Below are positions 54,100 through 61,735 of a stretch of 64,000 nt of DNA, piece after piece. The translations under genes and the position numbers were made by a program. Each line of letters begins with the position of its first letter. Position 1 is the stretch's first letter. Origin of the DNA: Streptomyces sp. ISL-100 (GTDB lineage: Bacteria > Actinomycetota > Actinomycetes > Streptomycetales > Streptomycetaceae); contig NZ_JAGGOK010000015.1 in NCBI RefSeq assembly GCF_018614615.1, positions 1 to 64,000 of the forward strand, written 5' to 3'. Below the pieces are notes generated by a model. That model was not told where the DNA came from, searched no databases, and saw nothing but the letters and a program-made list of their open reading frames with translations.

Positions 54100-54510
54100 T
54101 CACGTCCGCGACACGCACAACCGGTGCAGATCGGGAGGGGGGAGCGGCGGTGGCGGCGCGTTGGGCTGCGACAGCAGGTCCACGGTGGAGCAGGGAGTCG
54201 TCTGCGGTGCGTCACCGAGCGCTGGAGCAGTCGGGCCGTCCTGGACGACGGTGGCCTTCGGTGCCGCGCACTGCTCCTGGACCATCGGGCACTGCGGCCC
54301 GCCACCGGCGGAATCGGTCACCATCGCCGTGTGCCCGGCTTCGGCTGCGGCCGAAGATGCGCTCTCCATCGGGCCGGGCATCGTCATCGGCATCGCCGCC
54401 GCCATTGCGGGACGGGCCAGGCCGGAGAGGCAGAGCATGAGCGCGCACACAAGCAGTGCCCCGGACCATGTCCGGAGCGCCGGCGGCACACGTCGCGTCA
54501 TGCGCGCCAT
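54100..54510 (-). CDS. secreted Met/Cys-containing DUF6153-like protein
   Basis: A 136-residue exported protein: signal peptide (LLVCALMLCLSGLARPAMA), Met-rich start (AAMPMTMPGPM), a Cys-containing middle (GGGPQCPMVQEQCAAPK) and the end PPPPLPPPDLHRLCVSRT, whose pattern recalls the DUF6153 family. A periplasmic-side metal-binding role fits its place in the island. The start is ATG 54510 or 54501; both lie within 25 bases of MerR-type promoter 4, which points the other way, so its own promoter would have to overlap that site. Confidence 0.65.
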   Translation of the reverse strand: MARMTRRVPPALRTWSGALLVCALMLCLSGLARPAMAAAMPMTMPGPMESASSAAAEAGHTAMVTDSAGGGPQCPMVQEQCAAPKATVVQDGPTAPALGDAPQTTPCSTVDLLSQPNAPPPPLPPPDLHRLCVSRT

Positions 54511-54520
54511 GGTAGCGGAC

Positions 54521-54550
54521 TTGACCTTGCCCCAGGGGGAAGGTTCTACC
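54521..54550 (+). promoter_or_regulatory. MerR-type metal promoter 4 (54.6-56.0 kb genes)
   Basis: -35 TTGACC, 18-base spacer with the dyad ACCTTGCCC-N3-GGGGAAGGT (one mismatch), -10 TCTACC. It is followed by three same-strand genes. Confidence 0.82.
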
Positions 54551-54633
54551 GTCGTAATGTGAGAGGTATAGGGGTCTATGCCTCTCCTTCCGGGGGCCGA
54601 ACACCGTCGCCCGATCGAAAGCGAAGGACAGTG

Positions 54634-54867
54634 ATGGACCAGCTGCTGTACCTGCTTCCCGTGCTCGCCTGTCCCATCGGGATGGGCCTGATGATGTGGT
54701 TCATGATGCGCTCCCGGCAGTCCAACGCCGGGCAGCCGCCGCACACCACCCCTGCCGCTCCCACCGCTGAGCAGGAGCAGGAGCTCGCCCGGCTGCGCAA
54801 GGAGGTAGAGGCACTGCGCGGCGAGAGCGCCCCGAAGACGGACCTTAGGAAGGACCGCACTCCATGA
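54634..54867 (+). CDS. small membrane protein with coiled tail
   Basis: A 77-residue protein: an N-terminal Met-rich helix (LLPVLACPIGMGLMMWFMM) with one Cys, followed by a charged helical tail (QEQELARLRKEVEALRG) likely to form a coiled coil. It is the first gene behind MerR-type promoter 4 and overlaps the next gene by 4 bases. The helix-Cys/Met composition fits a small metal-handling or assembly factor; no family is recognised. Confidence 0.6.
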   Translation: MDQLLYLLPVLACPIGMGLMMWFMMRSRQSNAGQPPHTTPAAPTAEQEQELARLRKEVEALRGESAPKTDLRKDRTP

Positions 54868-55112
54868 CGGGCACGTGGCTCCTGTTGGCTGCGACGCTGC
54901 TCGCGGTCGCCGCCACGTACGTGTGCTGCATCCGCCCGATGCGAAACAAGGGTGGCTGTTGTACGGCTCGGCCCCCGCGTACCCGGGAGAGCGTCGACGA
55001 GGAGATCAGGCGCACCCGCGAGGAGCTACGCCTGCTGCGCGAACACTCCGCCGCACGGCAAAGCGCCCCCACCTCGGGCTCGGACCGGCGACGGGAGTCC
55101 ATCGGGCCGTGA
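54864..55112 (+). CDS. Cys-containing small membrane protein
   Basis: An 82-residue protein: one helix (WLLLAATLLAVAATYVCCI), then RPMRNKGGCCTARPPR with two vicinal Cys pairs across the membrane boundary, and a charged helical tail (DEEIRRTREELRLLREHSAA). It overlaps the preceding gene by 4 bases. The paired Cys motifs suggest metal handling near the membrane. I do not recognise the family. Confidence 0.6.
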   Translation: MTGTWLLLAATLLAVAATYVCCIRPMRNKGGCCTARPPRTRESVDEEIRRTREELRLLREHSAARQSAPTSGSDRRRESIGP

Positions 55113-55158
55113 CAAAGCCAGGCGGCTTCACCCACTCGATCCCGTAGGGGACCCTCTA

Positions 55159-56007
55159 ATGAACGTGCGTGCCCTCGCTCCCGCCCTCGCCGCCGCGCTC
55201 CTCGCCACAGGGCTGGCGGCCTGTACCAGCGACTCCGACTCCGACTCGGCAGATGCGGCTCTGAGCCTGAGCCACGTCCACGGGCTCGGCGTCGATCCGT
55301 CGGACGGCCGGCTCTACGTCGCCACCCATGACGGCCTCTTCACCCCGAATGCCGAAGGCGAACCACAGCTCGTGGGCGACAGCCGGGACGACTTCATGGG
55401 ATTCACGGTGGCCGGTCCCAAGACCTTCCTGGCCAGCGGGCACCCCGCCTCTGACGACGAGCCGCCGCACCACGGCCTGATCGCGAGCACCGATGCCGGC
55501 AAGACATGGAAGACCCGTTCTTTGAAGGGCGAGGCCGACTTCCACGCCCTCGACGTCGTACACAACACGATCTACGGCTACGACAGCGTCAGCGGCAAGC
55601 TGCGCGTCAGCCAGGACGGCACCACCTGGGACAACCGGGCCGACCTGCGCCTGCTCGACCTCGCCGTCAGCCCGGACGACACGAACACGGTGCTGGCCAC
55701 CACAGAGGGCGGCATCGCCAGGAGCACCGACGGCGGCCGGACCTTCCGAGCCGGCGCCGAGCCGGTGATGGCCTTCCTCTCCTGGCCCAAGAAGGACGCC
55801 CTGTACGGCGTGGACCTGAATGCGAAGCTGAACCGCAGCACCGACGGCGGCACGAGCTGGAAGCCGGTCGGCCAGGTCCCCGGCGGACAGTCGCAGGCCC
55901 TCACGGCTGTCAGCCCGAGCCACATCGTTGTTGCCACGCAGGACGGGATCTACGAGACCCGGGACGCGGGCAAGACCTTCACCAAGCGTCTCGAAGTTTC
56001 GAGTTGA
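55159..56007 (+). CDS. lipoprotein with BNR/sortilin-like repeats (F510_1955-type)
   Basis: A 282-residue lipoprotein: the lipobox is LLATGLAAC, then Asp/Ser-rich spacer and a beta-propeller made of Asp-box-like repeats (LIASTDAGKTWKTRSLKG, LRVSQDGTTWDNRADL, IARSTDGGRTFRAGAE, LNRSTDGGTSWKPVGQ, IYETRDAGKTFTKRLE). The start HVHGLGVDP is typical of the family annotated F510_1955 in actinobacterial metal islands. The role is probably binding or sensing outside the cell rather than glycoside hydrolysis, since no sialidase acids are evident. Confidence 0.8.
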   Translation: MNVRALAPALAAALLATGLAACTSDSDSDSADAALSLSHVHGLGVDPSDGRLYVATHDGLFTPNAEGEPQLVGDSRDDFMGFTVAGPKTFLASGHPASDDEPPHHGLIASTDAGKTWKTRSLKGEADFHALDVVHNTIYGYDSVSGKLRVSQDGTTWDNRADLRLLDLAVSPDDTNTVLATTEGGIARSTDGGRTFRAGAEPVMAFLSWPKKDALYGVDLNAKLNRSTDGGTSWKPVGQVPGGQSQALTAVSPSHIVVATQDGIYETRDAGKTFTKRLEVSS

Positions 56008-56447
56008 GACATCCGCCACGAGACTGGCCGGATTTCCACCGTCGTCGGCCGGGCCCGCTTCGCTGTGCCGGACCCCGTAGTGCGCCGATCGCGCCTAACG
56101 GCCGCGGTGGCGACCTCCGCGTCGGCGCGTGTGCTCGTCGTTTGTGACGGGCTTTGGTTGTGCCCCGAACCCGTTTGTGTCCCGGCCCTCTCGTGGTACT
56201 GCGCTTCACGGCGTGCCGGGTCGCAGACCCGGCCCCTCATCCACCTCAGGCCGTAAACCTGGAGGTAGGGCAGTTTGGCGTCGCTGGTTCGTAGGAAGTG
56301 AGGCTCTCGTGCCCTGCCGCCGGCTGTAAGGCAGGCATCTCCGATGGTGGCGCCGCAGTCCCGGCATTCCCAGTCCAGGGCCTCCTTGAGGCCCTGTTCA
56401 TTGATCTCAGTCAGTACGGCCCTGCGCTGCTTCGACTGCATCGACAT
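55950..56447 (-). CDS. hypothetical protein with phage-type zinc-finger motif
   Basis: A frame of about 165 residues. Its first third contains WECRDCGATIGDACLTAGGR, a CxxC-x7-C pattern like the small zinc-binding modules in phage and integrative-element proteins of Streptomyces, followed by REPHFLRTSD. The second half is low-complexity and Arg/Thr-rich and overlaps the convergent lipoprotein gene by 58 bases, so the true gene may be shorter or decayed. The start is uncertain (ATG 56447 or 56465). Confidence 0.4.
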   Translation of the reverse strand: MSMQSKQRRAVLTEINEQGLKEALDWECRDCGATIGDACLTAGGRAREPHFLRTSDAKLPYLQVYGLRWMRGRVCDPARREAQYHERAGTQTGSGHNQSPSQTTSTRADAEVATAAVRRDRRTTGSGTAKRARPTTVEIRPVSWRMSQLETSRRLVKVLPASRVS

Positions 56448-56613
56448 GACCGACGTGAACCACACCTACTGGGCCAACGCCCTCATGTATGTCCGCCAGG
56501 CACGTACCGTCCACGGCCCGTTGATTCCACATCGCGGGATCGCCACTCACGGGCACGAGTTCCGCGCCACAATCAACAATCTGTTGAACGACACCACGGA
56601 CGGACACACCACG

Positions 56614-56976
56614 ATGACGACTGCTGTGCGTACGCTCCTCGCCGCCGAGCCCTGCCCCGTGACCGGCGCCGACCTCCTCCACCCCCAGTGGCAGCGCGAA
56701 AGCGACGACGAGATTGCGGGCCTCATGCGCCTCTTCCAAAAGGACTGGCGAGCGCGCCTCGCCCTGTGGAACCCGAACGCCACGTCGGACCGCGACGCCC
56801 TGCTCTGGCTGTACGACGGCAACGCCTACTCCGCGTCGGGCCTCCTGGTGAGGATCGCGGAGGAGGCCGATGTCGACTGTGTCGGACGGCGTGACGGCTC
56901 GTTCGACTCCGCCCACTACTGGCACACCGCCGGCAACGTGTCGCTGGCCGCCCTCGCCGCCCGCATCAGCGCCTGA
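56614..56976 (+). CDS. hypothetical plasmid/element-type protein
   Basis: A 120-residue acidic, soluble protein: TTAVRTLLAAEPCPVTGADL, ESDDEIAGLMRLFQKDWRAR, then RDALLWLYDGNAYSASGLLV and YWHTAGNVSLAALAARISA. I do not recognise the family. The start is set at ATG 56614; an in-frame extension to 56344 exists but has unusual composition. It is located in the right, decaying part of the island, and GC-skewed codon use supports coding. Confidence 0.5.
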   Translation: MTTAVRTLLAAEPCPVTGADLLHPQWQRESDDEIAGLMRLFQKDWRARLALWNPNATSDRDALLWLYDGNAYSASGLLVRIAEEADVDCVGRRDGSFDSAHYWHTAGNVSLAALAARISA

Positions 56977-57099
56977 CACCACCCGCTTGTCGCCCCGTCC
57001 CCAACCGGGCGGGGCTCTTCGCTGAACAGACCATCCGTCATCCGACCGGCTCCGTACAGCCTTGAGCGGGGCCGTTTGCAGACAAGAGAGAAACGCGAC

Positions 57100-57798
57100 G
57101 TGGACAACGACCAGCCGAACCCATCCATGCCCAGTCACACGCCGACGTGGGCGCCGACGCCGCACTCCCCGAACCGGCACCGCGGACTGCTCCTCGGATG
57201 CGCGTTCGCCGCGACGGCGCTTGTCGCCGGTGGGCTCGGGTTCACCCTCGGCACGGTCGGCGCGACCGCGAACACCTCGGCAGCGGACGGCGCTACGCCG
57301 GCGCCGGCCAGCACCACCCCGAGCGAGGAGACCCAGGCGGCGGATCAGACCACGGCTGAACCGACGGCCGAGGCCACACCGACACCGACACCGACCCCGT
57401 CGCCGACGCCGACCTGCACCAAGTTCACCACCCTGTCCGACCGGGAGTTCAAGAAGCTTGCCCGTGACTCGCAGTCCCTGGTGGGCAAGTGCTACCGCGT
57501 CCACGGCTACGTGACCCAGTCCGACAGCGCCACCGGCGCAACATCGTTCCGGGCGAACGCGTGCGGCGAGAAGAAGCAGCCGCAGTACGGATACATCGCC
57601 GACTGCGACACGAACAGCTTCTTCACCGCCCTGGCCGCGGGCAACAAGACCGGCATCGAGGACATCGTCACCGACGACGCGTTCACGGCCGACGTCATGG
57701 TCGGCCCGCCCTACACGTACACCACCACGATGGGCGGACAGATGACGGCGCCGTCGTTCGCGGTCATCAAGATCACCAAGTACGCCACCACCGACTGA
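57100..57798 (+). CDS. membrane-anchored protein with Thr/Pro linker and C-terminal beta domain
   Basis: About 232 residues: cytosolic Pro-rich start, helix (LLLGCAFAATALVAGGLGFT), a linker of PT repeats (EATPTPTPTPSPTPTC) and a folded exterior domain (FTTLSDREFKKLARDSQSLV, GKCYRVHGYVTQSDSATGAT, ADVMVGPPYTYTTTMGG, VIKITKYATTD) with an OB/beta-barrel feel. The family is common in Streptomyces and their elements; function unknown. GTG at 57100 follows AAGAGAG; a TTG at 57076 is an alternative. Confidence 0.6.
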   Translation: MDNDQPNPSMPSHTPTWAPTPHSPNRHRGLLLGCAFAATALVAGGLGFTLGTVGATANTSAADGATPAPASTTPSEETQAADQTTAEPTAEATPTPTPTPSPTPTCTKFTTLSDREFKKLARDSQSLVGKCYRVHGYVTQSDSATGATSFRANACGEKKQPQYGYIADCDTNSFFTALAAGNKTGIEDIVTDDAFTADVMVGPPYTYTTTMGGQMTAPSFAVIKITKYATTD

Positions 57799-57875
57799 CC
57801 ACAACACCGGCCACGCCCTGTACAGCCCACTGCCCCCGTCCGGGCGGGGGGACCGACCACGTACGGACACACCCA

Positions 57876-58289
57876 ATGCACCATCTCGCCCCCACCACCC
57901 TTCACCGAATCCAGGGCCTCATCTAGTCCGCCGCCGACCCCTACACCGCGATCTCTTCCGATACCTACTTCCGCCAAGCCGTCGCCGGTGAGGGCGTCTG
58001 CGCGTCGCTGCGGCCGCCGACGGACATCGGCCCGGGCCCGGGCTGCTACGTCCGTATCCAACACATGGCAGGCCAGACGGCCACCGCGGCCTACCTGTTG
58101 CCGTATATCGCCCGTGTCGAGATTCGACTCAGCCCCCAGGCCGCCGCCGACTACGCCCGCCGGCCGTGGGTGGACATGGCCAGCACCCGTTACGCCGGAT
58201 GCCCCGTCGCCGTGCGTCTGACCGAAGGCGGAGACGACGCCCTCGCGGTCGCGGTCGAACTCACCCGCCGCGCCCTCGGCGCCCTTTAA
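57876..58289 (+). pseudogene. hypothetical gene with in-frame amber codon
   Basis: One frame starts HHLAPTTLHRIQGLI, meets TAG at 57924, then runs open for 121 codons (SAADPYTAISSDTYFRQAVA, GPGCYVRIQHMAGQTATAAY, RVEIRLSPQAAADYARRPWV, LAVAVELTRRALGAL). The reading after TAG has strong coding character and no start until ATG 58065. A CAG-to-TAG change is the simple explanation. The intact product would have about 137 residues; I do not recognise the family. Confidence 0.55.
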
Positions 58290-58439
58290 AGCATCGACCC
58301 GACGCCCGTCCCCAGGGCCACCAAGGCCGCTGAGTACCGTGCCCTGGTCGCGAAGGTGGAGCGCCGGGAACCTGAGACGCGCGATCGCCGTCGGGAGCGC
58401 TGACGCGGGATCCGGTCCGTATGGATCAGGCCCGCAAAA

Positions 58440-58711
58440 GCCGTCCGGCTCCACTGTCAAGGCCGCCGCGAAAACCCAGCCTGCGGCGGGCAGCCGACCG
58501 ACACCACGGACGACGGGCGCCCCATCCTCGATGTCGACCACATCGAGCGCATAGGGGCCGTGACCACCCCGCGCAGATGGTCGCCCTGTGCCCCCATTGC
58601 GACGCCATGAAGGAACGCGGGAAAGGCCGGGCGGCACTCGTGGCCGTCCTCATCGACGTCGGCCAGCAGGCGCACACGCGCTGGAACATCGAACCCACAC
58701 CAGCCCCATGA
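58440..58711 (+). pseudogene. HNH endonuclease remnant split by frameshift
   Basis: The first half reads DTTDDGRPILDVDHIERIG in one frame (the HNH DHI element); the second half continues in another frame as RDHPAQMVALCPHCDAMKER and AALVAVLIDVGQQAHTRWNI, with the CPHC zinc pair and Asn/Asp position expected of the fold. The frame change falls at about 58550. The upstream N-terminal part is missing. It is a decayed element-borne nuclease. Between 58290 and 58440 I see nothing definable. Confidence 0.5.
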
Positions 58712-58787
58712 CAGCAGCTTCAAGATGAAACGGGCTCATTGCAGTACTCGTATGTCTCATAGGCGTCGGAGGGGCAGGAGCGAGGGC

Positions 58788-59528
58788 TCAGAGATAACGG
58801 GCGAATGCTGTCTCCAAACCTTCCGCGGCATCTTCGTGGGCTCGAAGGTGCGGCTTCATCACCCACAGGTCTTCACGGAAGGGTTCGAAGCCCAAGGACT
58901 GCCAAGTGCGCTGCACGATCGACTTCTCCCGTGCTTCCCGAGCCTCGTCGTCCCGTTCCTCGACTGGGATGTCGATCGGGTACGGGTGGGTTGCCACGAG
59001 TGCCGCGCGGCCGGCCACCCAGCGGAGCAGGCGAGTGATGAGCAGCCGACCGACGCCGCCCCGGCCTCGCCATCCCGGCGCGATCTGCGCTCGATCGATG
59101 ATGATCACGTCGGTACCGGTGACGAGGCACTCCTCCAGATCAGGATGGAGGCCAAGGTCGCCTGACCTGTCGAAGAGCGGCGCGAAATGCTCGTAGTCGG
59201 CGTCGCGTGAGTCCAGCGACTCGTAGATGCGTCCGATGCGCCACAGGTCCAGCGTGAGGCCGGACATGGTGAAGAGGGTCAATTCCTCGCGCTCGGTCCC
59301 GGATTTCCGGGACAGCGACATGCCGGGTGCGAGTAGCCGCATGTTGTCGGCCGCGGCCTCCTCGTCATCGGGCTCCCACAGGGGAAGGACGGCGCTGCAA
59401 CTCCAGTCCAGCGTCGCCGGGTCGTCATGGGCGTCCCTTGCAACCAGCGAGGCTTGCGAGTCGAAACGTAATTGCAAGCGGTCCAGACACGACAGGAGGT
59501 CCGCCCCGGTGGGTGCTGCATCAGTCAT
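58788..59528 (-). CDS. GNAT-like acetyltransferase domain protein
   Basis: A 246-residue protein. The acetyl-CoA loop appears in APGWRGRGGVGRLLITRLLR, preceded by TDVIIIDRAQI, and followed by a helical end (SIVQRTWQSLGFEPFREDLW, VMKPHLRAHEDA) with the SLGF element common in GNATs. The N-terminal half (LDWSCSAVLPLWEPDDEEAA, MSLSRKSGTEREELTLFTMS) is not recognised and may set substrate choice. The start is ATG 59528. It is the last gene of the island before the tRNA; the 324-base gap to 59852 contains only the flank shared with att copy A. Confidence 0.65.
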   Translation of the reverse strand: MTDAAPTGADLLSCLDRLQLRFDSQASLVARDAHDDPATLDWSCSAVLPLWEPDDEEAAADNMRLLAPGMSLSRKSGTEREELTLFTMSGLTLDLWRIGRIYESLDSRDADYEHFAPLFDRSGDLGLHPDLEECLVTGTDVIIIDRAQIAPGWRGRGGVGRLLITRLLRWVAGRAALVATHPYPIDIPVEERDDEAREAREKSIVQRTWQSLGFEPFREDLWVMKPHLRAHEDAAEGLETAFARYL

Positions 59529-59801
59529 GGGAACCCACGCTAGCCACGGGGACCGACCCGTATGGGCTGTTTCCCTGGACAGGTACCGATCCTCCCTGCC
59601 CGGTCGGAGAGCCCCAGGCGCCAGCACGCCTTCGCGGAGGCGATGCCAACAGCTCGAACCCAGGAGGTGACGCAGATCACTTGAAGTGCGTCTCAGAGTT
59701 CGGACGAGCCTCGGCTCCAGGTGGTGCGAGTGGTGCGCGTAGGCCCCTCTGGGCAGGGCATTCCTGCGAGTTGGGGCACGCGGAGGGCGCGGCGGGGTCC
59801 A

Positions 59802-59896
59802 ACAGGTCTAGACAACAAACAAGCCCCGGGTCTATGACCTGGGGCTTTGTCGTGGAGCGGGTGACGAGAATCGAACTCGCGCTCTGAGCTTGGGAA
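59802..59896 (+). repeat. att-like direct repeat C (within and beyond the intact tRNA-Gly)
   Basis: The reference copy: it spans the tRNA terminator and the tRNA 3' half up to the anticodon loop (59854-59896 is the 43-base block identical in copy B). It is the right boundary of the copper island. Confidence 0.88.
59821..59847 (-). terminator. tRNA-Gly terminator
   Basis: Twelve-base arms AAGCCCCGGGTC/GACCTGGGGCTT (one wobble pair, 3-base loop), followed on the minus strand by a T-rich run. It lies 6 bases past the encoded CCA of the tRNA and is carried along in the two relic copies. Confidence 0.8.
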
Positions 59897-59926
59897 GCTC
59901 ATGTTCTACCATTAAACTACACCCGC
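59853..59926 (-). tRNA. tRNA-Gly (anticodon CCC)
   Basis: Complete cloverleaf on the minus strand: acceptor GCGGGTG/CACCCGC, D arm with GTTTAATGGTAGAAC, anticodon stem TGAGC/GCTCA with loop TTCCCAA (anticodon CCC), T arm CGAGTTCGATTCTCG, and encoded CCA. It is the integration target whose 3' half is repeated at 43.3 and 37.8 kb. Confidence 0.93.
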
Positions 59927-60111
59927 GCAGCGGGCCGTTGATCAGCACCGCGTCGTCCGACAGTGTACCCCAGTCCTCGCCCCGGCGTGTGCGGGGCGGG
60001 GTTTTCGTGGCGTCGTGTGGGCGCACCTTGGACGGCGGAGTGCCGCCTGGAGTGGCGTCCTGTTCATCCCCTAATGTGGCCTTCTCGTCCACGCTTTGGG
60101 GAAGGGACTTG

Positions 60112-60294
60112 ATGGACTTGATGGACTTGATGGAGCCCACCGTCGTCCGTTGTGCCGAGGGGCACGTGTTCAGCACCACATCGTTCCCGCTGCAGCAGCT
60201 CGGAGCCGGCCGCATCGGGCCGGGGCGGCTTATCCGCTGTCCGCGCTGTGCCCGGCTTCGGAATGCCGTTCCCGTGGTGATGGGGCAGCGCTAG
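60112..60294 (+). CDS. small zinc-ribbon protein
   Basis: A 60-residue protein: [20 protein letters not shown] and [17 protein letters not shown], a C-x4-H ... CxxC ribbon. Similar mini-proteins occur near dcd in Streptomyces; function unknown. The start lies in a triplicated GACTTGATG sequence, so ATG at 60112, 60121 or 60130 are all possible, giving an MDLMDLM head. It is upstream of dcd on the same strand. Confidence 0.6.
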   Translation: MDLMDLMEPTVVRCAEGHVFSTTSFPLQQLGAGRIGPGRLIRCPRCARLRNAVPVVMGQR

Positions 60295-60365
60295 AGGTCG
60301 GAGTGAGAGGCGCGCGGGACCGGTCCGGTTGGGGCGGGCCCGCGCGTTCTGCGTATCCTCGGGGC

Positions 60366-60941
60366 GTGCTTCTCTCAGACAAGGACATCCGGGCCGAGAT
60401 CGATGCCGGACGCGTGCGTATTGATCCGTACGACGAATCAATGGTGCAGCCCTCGAGCATCGACGTGCGGCTCGACCGCTACTTCCGGGTGTTCGAGAAC
60501 CACCGGTACCCGCATATCGATCCGGCTGTTGAGCAGGCGGATCTGACGCGCGAGGTGGAGCCGGAGGGGGACGAGGCGTTCATCCTGCACCCCGGTGAGT
60601 TCGTGCTGGCGTCGACGTACGAGACGATCACGCTGCCGGACAATCTTGCTTCCCGGCTGGAAGGGAAGAGCTCGCTCGGGCGGCTCGGGCTTGTCACGCA
60701 TTCCACCGCCGGGTTCATTGATCCCGGGTTCTCCGGGCATGTCACCCTTGAGCTGTCGAATCTGGCAACGCTGCCGATCAAGCTTTGGCCCGGCATGAAG
60801 ATCGGGCAGCTGTGCATGTTCCAGCTGAGCTCGCCCACGGAGTTCCCGTACGGCTCCGAGCGGTACGGGTCGCGTTATCAGGGTCAGCGCGGGCCGACGG
60901 CCTCGCGGTCCTTCCTCAACTTCCATCGGACGCAGGTGTGA
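60366..60941 (+). CDS. dcd: dCTP deaminase
   Basis: A 191-residue trimeric enzyme converting dCTP to dUTP for dTTP supply. Family blocks are [25 protein letters not shown], the nucleotide site [15 protein letters not shown], the catalytic [20 protein letters not shown] and the C-terminal [14 protein letters not shown]. Full length. GTG 60366 gives the standard LLSDKDI start. The next gene overlaps its stop by 4 bases. It marks return to chromosomal sequence right of the tRNA. Confidence 0.97.
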   Translation: MLLSDKDIRAEIDAGRVRIDPYDESMVQPSSIDVRLDRYFRVFENHRYPHIDPAVEQADLTREVEPEGDEAFILHPGEFVLASTYETITLPDNLASRLEGKSSLGRLGLVTHSTAGFIDPGFSGHVTLELSNLATLPIKLWPGMKIGQLCMFQLSSPTEFPYGSERYGSRYQGQRGPTASRSFLNFHRTQV

Positions 60942-61447
60942 GTGCTGTGCGGGAAAATCTGACTTACGAGGGCTTCGGCAGGGCCGTGCGCGAGCTCGCG
61001 CAGACCATCGCCGACGACGGGTACGAGCCCGACATCATCCTGAGCATCGCCCGCGGCGGGGTCTTCGTCGCCGGCGGGCTGGCCTACGCCCTGGATGTGA
61101 AGAACATCCACCTGGTGAACGTCGAGTTTTATACCGGCGTCGGGACGACCCTCGAAATGCCGGTCATGCTGGCGCCCGTCCCGAACGCGATCGACTTCGG
61201 CAACAAGAAGGTGCTGATCGCGGACGACGTCGCCGACACCGGCAAGACACTCAAGCTTGTGCACGACTTTTGCCTCGATCATGTGGCGGAGGTCCGCAGC
61301 GCGGTCGTCTACGAGAAGTCGCACTCGCTCGTGAAGTGCGAGTACGTGTGGAAGCGCACCGACGAGTGGATCAACTTCCCCTGGTCTGTGTTGCCTCCAT
61401 GCCGTAAGTCTGGCATACCCGTCACGCCATCGCGCGAAGCTCTCTGA
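60938..61447 (+). CDS. phosphoribosyltransferase-family protein with atypical C-terminus
   Basis: A 169-residue type I PRTase: [48 protein letters not shown] and the PRPP loop [20 protein letters not shown], then [17 protein letters not shown]. In relatives I remember, the protein continues with VV(K/R)-type basic residues; here it switches to [15 protein letters not shown] and stops. This is where the accessory block begins, so the end may have been exchanged by an insertion. GTG 60938 overlaps the dcd stop. Base specificity unknown. Confidence 0.85.
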   Translation: MSAVRENLTYEGFGRAVRELAQTIADDGYEPDIILSIARGGVFVAGGLAYALDVKNIHLVNVEFYTGVGTTLEMPVMLAPVPNAIDFGNKKVLIADDVADTGKTLKLVHDFCLDHVAEVRSAVVYEKSHSLVKCEYVWKRTDEWINFPWSVLPPCRKSGIPVTPSREAL

Positions 61448-61531
61448 AACTCGGCTGACCTGGCAGTTTCCGCACGCGATGCTGCCCCGCACGGTGTATC
61501 GGGCGGGGCAGCGCCGTGGGCGTAATCGGGG

Positions 61532-61735
61532 CTAGCGGCCGGCCCGTAGATCGTTGACGAAGGCTGCCCATGATGCGGCGGGGAAGATCAGGGCGGGGCC
61601 TTCGGGGGCCTTGCTGTCTCGCACGGGGACGATGCCGGTGAAGTCGTCCGCCACTTCGACACAAGCGCCGCCGTTCCCGTCGCTGTAGGTCGACTTACGC
61701 CACCGTGCGCGGGAGAGGTCGGGGGTGGTGCTCAT
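61532..61735 (-). CDS. DUF397 domain protein
   Basis: A 67-residue DUF397 protein: DLSRARWRKSTYSDGNGGAC, VEVADDFTGIVPVRDSKAPE and ALIFPAASWAAFVNDLRAG. In Streptomyces these small proteins are paired with Scr1/DUF5753-type HTH regulators and probably act as partner or toxin-like components. Its ATG overlaps the regulator stop by 4 bases. An SGHxL-like G-x-A-C region is normal. Confidence 0.92.
   Translation of the reverse strand: MSTTPDLSRARWRKSTYSDGNGGACVEVADDFTGIVPVRDSKAPEGPALIFPAASWAAFVNDLRAGR

Noticed and set aside
43346..59800. an integrase, transposase or relaxase within the copper island
   Set aside because: I looked on both strands for tyrosine/serine recombinase, DDE transposase and FtsK/relaxase motifs and found none.
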